Source: Merluccius polli
Taxonomy: Eukaryota; Chordata; Actinopteri; Gadiformes; Merlucciidae
Length of the DNA stretch: 64,000 nt
Reading direction: 5' to 3'
Assembly: GCA_030340625.1 (NCBI GenBank)
Contig: JAOPHQ010006540.1
Coordinates: 30,001 to 94,000 of the forward strand
Part shown: piece by piece, positions 57,801-64,000 of the stretch
How positions within the stretch are numbered: position 1 is the first letter of the stretch
How the letters are laid out: every line of letters starts with the position of its first letter
Made by a program: the position numbers and the translations under genes
Notes under the pieces: model-generated
Databases searched by the model: none
Told to the model about the DNA's origin: nothing
What the model saw: only the letters and a program-made list of their open reading frames with translations

Positions 57801-60003
57801 GATCTCCAGTCGAAGACCAAAATCCTGGTCTATAAAGCAGTACTGCTCCCCACTCTCCTGTATGGGTCAGAAGCCTGGACCACATACAGTAGGCACTTGA
57901 AAGCGCTTGAGGCCTTCCATCAGAGGTACCTCAGGAGAATCCTTAGGATAACCTGGGAGGATCGACGGACAAACACCAGTGTCCTGGAGGAGGCTGGCGT
58001 CTCTACCATCACCGCCATCATCGCCCAATTCCAGCTCAGATGGACTGGCCATGTGATCCGGATGCCTGACTCCCGCCTCCCCAAACAAGTCCTCTACTCA
58101 CAGCTTGTCCAAGGAAAACGCGCCCCAGGAGGCCAAAAGAGAAGGTACAAAGATAACATCAAAGACAACCTCAAGAAGTGCCACATATGCCTTAAGACCT
58201 GGGAGGCTACAGCAAGGAACAGGGCTGCCTGGAGGCAAGCTGTCCAAGATGGGGCTGCACAGTACAACAACGATCTCCACAGTGCTGCAGAGCAGAAGCG
58301 CAGACGAAGAAAAGAGACCACCTCCACTAAGAAGGTTCCACCAAAACCCACACTCACCATTGATCATCCATGCCCACATTGCACCAAAGTATGTGGGTCC
58401 AGGATTGGCCTCTTTGCCCATCTGAAGACCCATAAGGACCAAGAAGGAGGACAGACATACTCGACCACGAGTGTCCGCCGATGATGATGTGTGTTGTGTT
58501 CATATATGTATGTTGTGTGCGCGCATGCGTGTGTGTGTGTGTGTGTGTGTACGCATGTTTGTGCGTTCACATGTTTATGTGTGTGTGTGTTGTGTTCATA
58601 ATTGAGTGGTAAACATAAACACTGAATTTGATCTTCTGTTGCAGATGCTGGGACATCAGTGCAGGAAATCTGAAATGGATTTATCAGGTTCCTATCTTGG
58701 CTGCCATTATAGTATGTAGACCACATCATTATATTACATGCCCCATATCATTATAGTATGTAGACCACATCATTATATTACATGCCCCATATCATTATAG
58801 TATGTAGACCACATCATTATATCACGTGCCCCATACCATTATAGTATGTAGACCACATCATTATATTACATGCCCCATATCATTATAGTATGTAGACCAC
58901 ATCATTATATTACATGCCCCATATCATTATAGTATGTAGACCACATCATTATATCACGTGCCCCATACCATTATAGTATGTAGACCACATCATTATATTA
59001 CGTGCCATTCATTTTTGCGAAATAAACCCCAATAGGATGATGCAGGACCCGGACGTGAACATCCTGTTTATTACACGGCTTAATAAAGAAATCAATAATT
59101 TGACACAAAATATAACAACAAAAATTATTTCATTGATTTCAAAATGTTTTTATTGCTTCCGCTAAAAACAAATATTCAAAAATAACAGACCGTAGAATGC
59201 CGAAATTGCCCAATCTGAATCTAGTATTCAACAATGCCGTGTAATAAATCATTATCGTAAGGTAAACCATATCATTATAGTAGGTAAACCACATCATTAT
59301 AGTACACTATATCATTATAGTAGTTACACCATATCATTATAGTAGTGTCATTATATCTTTATAGTAGGTACACCATATCATTATAGTAGGTACACCTTAT
59401 CATTATAGTACACCATATCGTTATAGTAGGTACACCGTATCATTATAGTGGGTACACCATATCATGGTGGGTGTTGGTTTAATTTAGCCTCCGTCCTGCA
59501 GGTCAACTTCTTTCTCTTTCTCAACATCATCCGAGTCCTGGCCGCCAAACTGTGGGAAACAAATACAGGAAAATTAGACCCACGGCAGCAGTACAGGTAA
59601 CCCAGTAGTAGTACAGGTAAAGTACAGGTAACCTACAGGTAACCTATGGGTAACCAAGTAGTACAGGTAATCTAGCAGTAGTACAGGCAACCTAAAGGTA
59701 ACCCAGTAGTAGTTACAAGTAACCCAGTAGTGGTTACAGGTGACCTAGTAGTAGTACATGTATCCTAGTAGTACAGGTAAAACAGTGTTCCTAGTGTTCC
59801 TAGTGTTAAGTGTTCGTTCATCGTGTTTAGAGTTCACTACCTAGTGTTCCTCTGGTTCCAGGAAGTTGCTGAAATCCACACTCGTCCTGATGCCTCTGTT
59901 TGGAGTTCACTACATGCTCTTCATGGCTCTTCCCTACACTGACGTCTCTGGCCTCCTTTGGCAGGTCCAGATGCACTACGAGATGTTCTTCAACTCCTTT
60001 CAG
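45244..60003 (+). CDS. pth3r: PTH-receptor-family class B GPCR (PTH1R/PTH3R type), exons 1-11
   Basis: Gs-coupled receptor for parathyroid-hormone-type peptides. Plus-strand exons: 45244-45309 (signal peptide [19 protein letters not shown]), 46830-46935 ([15 protein letters not shown]), 47703-47810 ([21 protein letters not shown]), 48056-48177 ([21 protein letters not shown]), 48695-48786 (TM1), 48888-49041 ([19 protein letters not shown]2), 50134-50287 (TM3-4, [18 protein letters not shown]), 51843-51903, 58645-58711 ([16 protein letters not shown]), 59502-59596 (TM5), 59862-60003 (TM6-7, [17 protein letters not shown]). All phases join. The last exons lie to the right of the window. The exon-11 block fits PTH1R better than PTH2R. 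The kcnh6/taco1 neighbourhood favours the third receptor (pth3r, also called pth1rb); that choice is an inference. Intron 8 is swollen to 6.7 kb by nested transposons. Confidence 0.88.
45310..46829 (+). other. PTH-receptor intron 1, no other gene seen
   Basis: 1.5-kb intron from a GTGAGT donor to a CCTCAG acceptor. Unremarkable AT-rich sequence with no minisatellite and no recognised transposon, in contrast to later introns of the gene. Confidence 0.6.
47455..47702. repeat. Telomere-like CCCTAA-variant array up to the exon-3 acceptor
   Basis: Degenerate CTAACCCTAGTCTAACCCC-type repeats, i.e. variants of the vertebrate telomere hexamer with interspersed GT. The array runs into the exon-3 acceptor (TAACCCCAGCAG), so the acceptor region appears to be built from the repeat. 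Confidence 0.8.
48222..48694. repeat. 31-bp minisatellite copying the exon-5 splice acceptor
   Basis: About 15 units of the form GGTGTTTAGGTCTGATGTG plus TTACTGTCTCAA. The final unit is the real acceptor and first bases of exon 5: CTGTCTCAAG|GTGTTTAG. The units nearest the exon are almost identical and the distal units are degenerate. Confidence 0.9.
49055..49848. repeat. 26-bp CTAACCCTAGCACTAACC minisatellite in intron 6, split by a SINE
   Basis: Tandem units ACTAACCCTTATGTCCTAACC with variants run from 13 bp after the exon-6 donor to 49482 and resume at 49770 after a SINE. On the far side lies a second copy of the exon-6 end (49848-49915). Units contain CCCTAA-like blocks similar to the intron-2 array. 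Confidence 0.85.
49483..49769 (+). repeat. tRNA-derived SINE
   Basis: The head carries a pol III A box (GTGGCGCAGGAGGTAGAG) and B box (AGTTCGATTCCC). The body reads AAGTGCCGAGGTGTCCCTGA. The tail has TGAATGGGTGAATGTGAGG, TTGTAAAGCGCTTTGG and GCGCTATATAAAATGCAGTC, ending in CCATTTA repeats. It looks full length and is inserted in the intron-6 minisatellite. Confidence 0.88.
49855..49890 (+). other. Duplicated tail of exon 6, candidate 36-nt microexon
   Basis: GCAGGATGGAAGTTTACTGG and the following 16 bases copy the last 36 bases of exon 6. An AG precedes (GAACTCAG) and GTGATG follows. Length is a multiple of three and the frame encodes [12 protein letters not shown], against [12 protein letters not shown] in exon 6. 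If spliced in, it would lengthen the first extracellular loop. It may equally be inert. Confidence 0.5.
50060..50133 (+). repeat. Duplicated acceptor and head of exon 7 with in-frame stop
   Basis: TCTAACAG|TTTGACTGTAAGCTGGCTGT at 50062-50089 repeats the true exon-7 start TCCAACAG|TTTGGCTGCAAGC, 65 bp further on. The upstream copy reads [11 protein letters not shown] then TAA. It follows a (CTAT)n run. Confidence 0.8.
50288..51790. repeat. 34-bp minisatellite beginning at the exon-7 donor, split by a LINE fragment
   Basis: Units of GTAGTTCATCTATATAATAC plus ACTGTAGTTACAT start exactly at the intron's first bases (GG|GTAGTTCATC). They run to 50787 and resume at 51420-51790 after an inserted LINE fragment. 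Some 25 units are present. A (CT)n tract leads into the exon-8 acceptor. Confidence 0.9.
50790..51419 (-). mobile_element. 5'-truncated L2/Rex1-like LINE fragment
   Basis: The minus-strand frame encodes the C-terminal end of a LINE polyprotein: [53 protein letters not shown] and [13 protein letters not shown]. The 3' end carries a TTA/AAT repeat tail, as in L2-type elements. The clade is judged from motif memory only. The frame is intact, so it is a recent insertion in the minisatellite. Confidence 0.8.
52008..52512 (+). CDS. LINE endonuclease C-terminal part and linker
   Basis: Encodes [39 protein letters not shown] and HRLIRSIMS, the last blocks of the APE-type endonuclease, then a charged linker ([19 protein letters not shown]). 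The reading frame enters the foldback element at 52466 and stops at 52510-52512. Relative to the downstream part, the frame is one base out at the insertion point. Confidence 0.8.
52466..56322. mobile_element. 3.86-kb foldback element with two arms of about 1.5 kb
   Basis: Left arm about 52466-53973 and right arm about 54795-56322 are near-identical inverted copies separated by about 820 bp. Ends read CAACACAGTCTCACC and, inverted, AACCCAGTCTCACACC. The element is bounded by GGCAAAATG on both sides (52457-52465 and 56323-56331; 10 bp if the preceding T is counted). Arms hold a CCCTAACCCTAACCC tract, a CCCGACGGG-rich stretch (52858-52915) and a small AGAGTTGTTTA palindrome. No transposase-like frame was seen. 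The superfamily is unknown; a 9-10-bp duplication would suit a Mutator-like element. Confidence 0.85.
56323..58484 (+). CDS. LINE reverse transcriptase with C-terminal C2H2 zinc finger
   Basis: Open without stops for about 720 codons. RT blocks: [80 protein letters not shown] and the catalytic YADD. A maturase-like tail ([31 protein letters not shown]) and a CCHH finger ([21 protein letters not shown] without its last two residues being altered) follow. The C-terminal finger is unlike typical CR1/L2 proteins. The intact frame indicates recent mobility of the family. Confidence 0.9.
58702..59470. repeat. 44-bp and 22-bp minisatellites copying the exon-9 donor
   Basis: The exon-9 end and donor CCATTATA|GTATGTAGACC reappear as ATCATTATAGTATGTAGACC in about seven 44-bp units to 59010. 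A non-repetitive stretch (59011-59260) follows, then 22-bp relatives (CATTATAGTAGGTACACC) at 59262-59465. Confidence 0.88.
59585..59790. repeat. 20-bp minisatellite copying the exon-10 donor
   Basis: The exon-10 end AGCAGTACAG|GTAACCC is followed by about eight variants of CAGTAGTAGTACAGGTAACC. These fill most of the 265-bp intron 10. Several units keep an intact CAG|GTAA donor. Confidence 0.88.
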
Positions 60004-60012
60004 GTCATACAT

Positions 60013-60013
60013 A

Positions 60014-60056
<43 letters not shown>

Positions 60057-60080
60057 ATATATACTGTATATATATATACA

Positions 60081-60121
<41 letters not shown>
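60013..60121. repeat. (CA)n then (TA)n microsatellite
   Basis: CA run from 60015 followed by TATA-rich sequence and about 25 TA units. The TA run continues at 63887-63922 after the inserted hAT-like element. Confidence 0.95.
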
Positions 60122-60125
<4 letters not shown>

Positions 60126-60389
60126 GGCTGGGACTTTAACGCTTTCATTAAGATTAATTAATGACACCATATTTAACGCGTTATTTAAAAAAATGGACGC
60201 ATTTTAATCGCACTTATTTTTGCACCGCGGAACGTTTCTCACTGGATGAGTTTCAGGCGGACCCATTATACTGGAGCACCGTTCATGAGTTCAGACAACA
60301 ACCACAGTGAACATGAACGAAGTAGCTGATGAGACCGCTTTGGTTGGCCCCGTGGATGGGAAATTTCCGTCGGCCGGAGTGTTACAATC

Positions 60390-60530
60390 GCGCGCGCCCC
60401 CCCCCACGTTGGCCGTAGGTCCGCGGTGTGTTACTATTGCGCGCACCCCCCCCCCCCCCGCCGGTGGTAGGTCCGGGGTGTGTTGTTATTATCGTGCGCC
60501 CGTCGGCCGTAGGTCCAAGGCGCGCGAGAA
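60390..60530. repeat. GC-rich triple repeat with C-runs
   Basis: Three units of the type GGCCGTAGGTCC preceded by GCGCGC and C homopolymers. It lies inside the hAT-like element. Confidence 0.6.
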
Positions 60531-60849
60531 ACCTGGGGCCTCATGTACGAAGGTTGCGTACGCACAAAAACGTGGCGTATGCAAAAAAACGTGGCGTTCC
60601 ACGCTCACGTTCAGATGTATGAAACGTGAAATGACCGTGGAAATGTGCGGTGCCTCACGTCAACTTCATAGCTGGCGTACGCACGTTTCTACAGCTATTG
60701 TTCCTTTGGCGACACTTAGAGGTGACGCTGGGAAACTGTTAATAATGTCAAAAACAATTAGTCATCAGAGTGATGTGCACGTCAGAGACACACTTATGAA
60801 CAATTAACACACCCACCGTGTTTGCAATTATACGGGTGGATATAAACGC

Positions 60850-61032
60850 ATGCGCAATGTGATGAAGAAAATGGTATTACCGATGGCAGCGTTAGCGTTG
60901 TTAGAGGACCTTGCAAATGGTGCAATCCGACGTGTGCGAGTAATTAGGGAACGCGAGGATTTACTTGCAAACGATGACAATTGGCTCATAAGCCGATTTC
61001 GAATGTGCGACAAAGTATGCGGGAGTTATTAG
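60850..61032 (+). pseudogene. Harbinger transposase N-terminal fragment (copy 1)
   Basis: The frame ALALLEDLANGAIRRVRVIR and ERDLLA-like, DNWLISRFRM blocks resemble the first segment of HARBI1-like transposases. It stops at 61030-61032. A matching fragment starts at 62305 in copy 2. Confidence 0.6.
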
Positions 61033-61034
61033 CG

Positions 61035-61433
61035 TTACGGAATTTGCTCAAAAACAGCGCCACCTAGTGGTCTTCCAAGTGTGCGGCATGAAAGTGACGC
61101 ATAGAATATATTCCTCCGCTTCACCTCCACCTTCAGATCCAACCACTTCTTCTTCACCTGTGTGTGTGCGCTGCTCGGACCCCACGGCATGTACAGCCTC
61201 ACACACACGCTCCCACTCATTTCCTTCCTCTTCATATTGGTCCCTGCTGACAGGGGACCAGAGAGAATCTCCCTCCGCGGCTCCACGTCATTCACCACAA
61301 TCTCCAACTCGGACTCTGTGAAATGTCTTTTCTTTCCTTTGTTCATGCTTGTGTTACACCCATAGAGTGCAAGTTGATTCAAGGGTTGGCATATTTTAGA
61401 AAATATGTTATTCTGAAGGAATAAATTAAACAA
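61035..61433 (-). pseudogene. Harbinger Myb/SANT-like DNA-binding protein (copy 1)
   Basis: MNKGKKRHFTESELEIVVND, RREILSG and KKKWLDLKVEVKRR are typical of Myb/SANT-like partner proteins of Harbinger elements. The C-terminal part runs into unrelated sequence. Copy 2 (62500-62691) has lost about 150 bp of this frame and keeps only the first part. Confidence 0.65.
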
Positions 61434-61990
61434 AAAGACAAGTGAATCGGCTGGTCTTCAGTGGCTTTACTGGTCCCGGTTAACTGCCGACTGAAGAACG
61501 CAGCGCAGCCCACAGTTTATATAGCCGCGGGTGGTCTCGTGCCTTTAATACTTAATAATAACAATAATAATAATAATAATAATAATAATGCTTAAAATTG
61601 AATGGGGGGTGTCTGTAAAAATGCCAAATAAAGTCCATACATATAAAATAACACATAAGTGGCAATAATATATAAATAATAATATATAAATATCCTCTGT
61701 GCCACACTTGCTTGTTTTATCTGATCGGATAAAGAGGTGAATCTCAGGTCCAGGGCCTATTTACATAGATTTGCATATTTAAATGGGGCGTGGACAGGGA
61801 GGAGTTTGCCAAATCTGCACGTGCGCTCAGTTCCACGTTGATCGGTATGTACAAAAGAAACGCTCTTGGATCCATGCGTACGCACACTTTGATACATCTG
61901 AATTTATTTGTGCGTACGACAGTTTCTGGGTTTTGGCGTATGCCAAGTTTCAGTAGGAAATCCACGCAAGTCATTGTACATGAGGCCCCT

Positions 61991-63263
61991 GGGGCCTCAT
62001 GTACGAAGGTTGCGTACGCACAAAAACGTGGCGTACGCAAAAAAAAAAAGGCGTTCCACGCTCACGTTCAGATGTATGAAACGTGAAATGACCGTGGAAA
62101 TGTGCGGTGCCTCACGTCAACTTCATGGCTGGCGTACGCACGTTTCTACAGCTATTGTTCCTTTGGCGACACTTATAGGTGACGCTGGGAAACTGTTAAT
62201 AATGTCAAAAACAATTAGTCATCAGTGATGTGCACGTCAGAGACACACTTATGAACAATTAACATACCCACCGTGTTTGCAATTATACGGGTGGATATAA
62301 AAGCATGCGCAATGTGATGAAGAAAACGGTATTACCGATGGCAGTGTTAGCGTTGTTAGACCTTGCAAATGGTGCAATCCGACGTGAGCGAGTATTTAGG
62401 GAACGCGAGGATTTACTTGCAAACAATGACAATTGGCTCATAAGCCGATTTCGAATGTGCGACAAAGTATGCGGGAGTTATTAGCGTTACGGAATTTGCT
62501 CAAAAACAGCGCCACCTAGTGGTCTTCCAAGTGTGCGGCATCATATTGATCCCTGCTGACAGGGGACCAGAGAGAATCTCCCTCCGCGGCTCCACGTCAT
62601 TCACCACAATCTCCAACTCGGACTCTGTGAAATGTCTTTTCTTTCCTTTGTTCATGCTTGTGTTACACCCATAGAGTGCAAGCTGAATCAAGGGTTGGCA
62701 TATTTTAGAAAAGATGTTATTCTGAAAGAATCAATTAAACAAAAAGACAAGTGAATCGGCTGGTCTTCAGTGGCTTTACTGGTCCCGGTTAACTGCCACT
62801 GAAGAACGCAGCGCAGCCCACCGTTTATATAGCCGCGGGATGGTCTCGTGCCTTTAATAATAATAATAATAATGCTTAAAATTGAATGGGGGGTGTCTGT
62901 AAAAATGCCAAATAAAGTCCATACATATAAAATAACACATTTAAGTAAGTGGCAATAATATATAAATATCCTCTGTGCCACACTTGCTTGTTTTATCTGA
63001 TCGGATAGAGGTGAATCTCAGGTCCTGGGCATATTTACATAGATTTGCATATTTAAATGAGGGCGTGGACAGGGAGGAGTTTGTCACATCTGAACGTGCG
63101 CTCAGTTCCACGTTGATCTGGATGTATATAGAAACGCGCTTGGATCCATGCGTACGCACACTTTGATACATCAGAATTTATTTGTGCGTACGACAGTTTC
63201 TGGGTTTTGGCCTACGCCAAGTTTCAGTAGGAAATCCACGCAAGTCTTCGTACATGAGGCCCC
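61991..63263. mobile_element. Harbinger derivative, tandem copy 2
   Basis: Same ends (GGGGCCTCATGTACGAAGG, CTTCGTACATGAGGCCCC) and same order of remnants as copy 1, in the same orientation. It differs by a deletion of about 150 bp in the Myb-like gene, microsatellite length changes and scattered substitutions. Confidence 0.8.
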
Positions 63264-63445
63264 AGCTGTTGGTAAATCAACAAAGTCTGTTATGGCCTCT
63301 AATAGTCAGGGTTTCCAATGTTCTGAATGTCATTTAAAGTATTGTGTTTTACTTAAAAAAACAAAGTATTATAGTTTACAGAAGGTCTATCTACCTATAG
63401 GCTACCTGAATTTCTGAAATGTACTATATTTCTAAATATGCTATT

Positions 63446-63628
63446 CAGTGGCGGTTCTAGGGGGGGGGGCAGCGGGGTCCAGTGCCCCCGTAACTCTGAG
63501 TCCGGACCCCCCTGTGGCCCCCCCAAACGAGGAGTCTGCATCAATAATAAAATGACGGTGTGCCCCTCTAGCACAAAAGCCGGCCCCAACCTGGCCCCCC
63601 CATTAAAACTGGTCTAGAACCGCCACTG
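63446..63628. mobile_element. hAT MITE, CAGTGGCGGTTCTAG ends, 8-bp duplication
   Basis: 183 bp with ends CAGTGGCGGTTCTAG and CTAGAACCGCCACTG, flanked by ATGCTATT on both sides (63438-63445 and 63629-63636). Interior is C-rich. It is inserted in the larger hAT-like element. Confidence 0.92.
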
Positions 63629-63882
63629 ATGCTATTGCTACACTTAATGGCAAAAATTGCACTGGTCTGTTGGACAAAAATAAACAATATTTTTGTTGCT
63701 TAAGCTTATGTATTCAGTCATTATTCAATGGTAGGCCTATACTAAAAATCCATGTGAAAAAAATTACTTCTCACTGTTCTCAGGTCAAATATTTATATGC
63801 GATTAAAAATGCGATTAATTTCGATTAATTAATTACAAAGCCTCTAATTAATTCGATACATTTTTTTAATCGAGTCCCGGCC

Positions 63883-63929
<47 letters not shown>

Positions 63930-64000
63930 CTTAATGTATACGTACAATATCATTTTGTAATTATACAAATCTTATTAATAAATTAACACATCTTACCCAC

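Larger units (their letters stand above)
52008..58486 (+). mobile_element. 5'-truncated non-LTR retrotransposon in PTH-receptor intron 8, host of a foldback element
   Basis: The LINE body is 52008-52465 plus 56323-58486, flanked by ATGTGTGTTGTG on both sides (51996-52007 and 58487-58498). That looks like a 12-bp duplication, though both copies sit in TG-rich DNA. It encodes the end of an APE-type endonuclease, the linker, reverse transcriptase and a C-terminal zinc finger, and ends in GATGATG. The 3.86-kb foldback element at 52466-56322 interrupts it. The clade (CR1/jockey/RTE-like) is not resolved. Confidence 0.85.
60535..61989. mobile_element. Harbinger derivative, tandem copy 1
   Basis: Ends GGGGCCTCATGTACGAAGG and TTGTACATGAGGCCCC. 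It contains a transposase N-terminal fragment (60850-61032, plus) and a Myb/SANT-like gene (61035-61433, minus), but no catalytic domain. It abuts copy 2 with a single base between them. Confidence 0.8.
60122..63886. mobile_element. hAT-like element (TTAGGGCTGGGAC ends) in a TA repeat, carrying nested elements
   Basis: Ends TTAGGGCTGGGACTTTAA at left and, inverted, TTAGGGCCGGGACTCGATTA at right, lying inside a TA microsatellite in PTH-receptor intron 11. The interior near the left end has ATTTTAATCGCACTTATTT and a short frame MNEVADETALVGPVDG. Three smaller elements have inserted into it. No transposase domain is present. Confidence 0.65.

Overview
This is nuclear DNA of a teleost fish. Short exons with GT-AG introns encode vertebrate proteins, and the spaces between are filled with fish-type transposons, SINEs, long CA/TA microsatellites and many minisatellites. 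No species is named. The Gmr1-type retrotransposon was first described in Atlantic cod and is known from other fish, so it does not settle the lineage.

Layout. 0.2-5.5 kb: first four coding exons of map2k4 (MKK4), minus strand. 6.8-9.05 kb: adprm, three exons, minus strand, broken by one apparent extra base. 10.9-12.2 kb: a Harbinger element with remnants of both of its proteins. 12.2-13.1 kb: a broken ZP-domain-like gene. 15.6-22.7 kb: kcnh6, an ERG-type potassium channel, minus strand, with transmembrane core, pore, cyclic-nucleotide-binding homology domain and C-terminus, but no recognisable PAS-encoding exons. 23.2-24.7 kb: a large minisatellite. 27.7-30.8 kb: taco1, five exons, minus strand, complete. 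kcnh6 and taco1 are also close neighbours on human chromosome 17q23. 31-45 kb: no host gene, only nested mobile elements. These include a Harbinger element invaded by a short Ty3/gypsy-type LTR element, and a Gmr1-like LTR retrotransposon (36.7-43.9 kb) in which integrase precedes reverse transcriptase and a hAT element has inserted. 45.2-60.0 kb: eleven coding exons, plus strand, of a PTH-receptor-family class B GPCR (PTH1R/PTH3R type); the last exons lie beyond the window.

Nested insertions are the main theme. PTH-receptor intron 8 holds a 5'-truncated LINE, and that LINE holds a 3.86-kb foldback element with two arms of about 1.5 kb. The last intron holds a hAT-like element that contains two head-to-tail Harbinger derivatives and a small hAT MITE.

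The most unusual signal is in the PTH-receptor gene. At least four introns carry minisatellites whose repeat unit copies the neighbouring splice site (acceptor of exon 5; donors of exons 7, 9 and 10). Two more exon ends (tail of exon 6, head of exon 7) are duplicated with their splice sites. The duplicated exon-6 tail could act as an in-frame 36-nt microexon in the first extracellular loop. Separately, adprm, kcnh6 and the ZP-like gene each show one single-base frame break, so assembly indels should be excluded before calling any of them a pseudogene.
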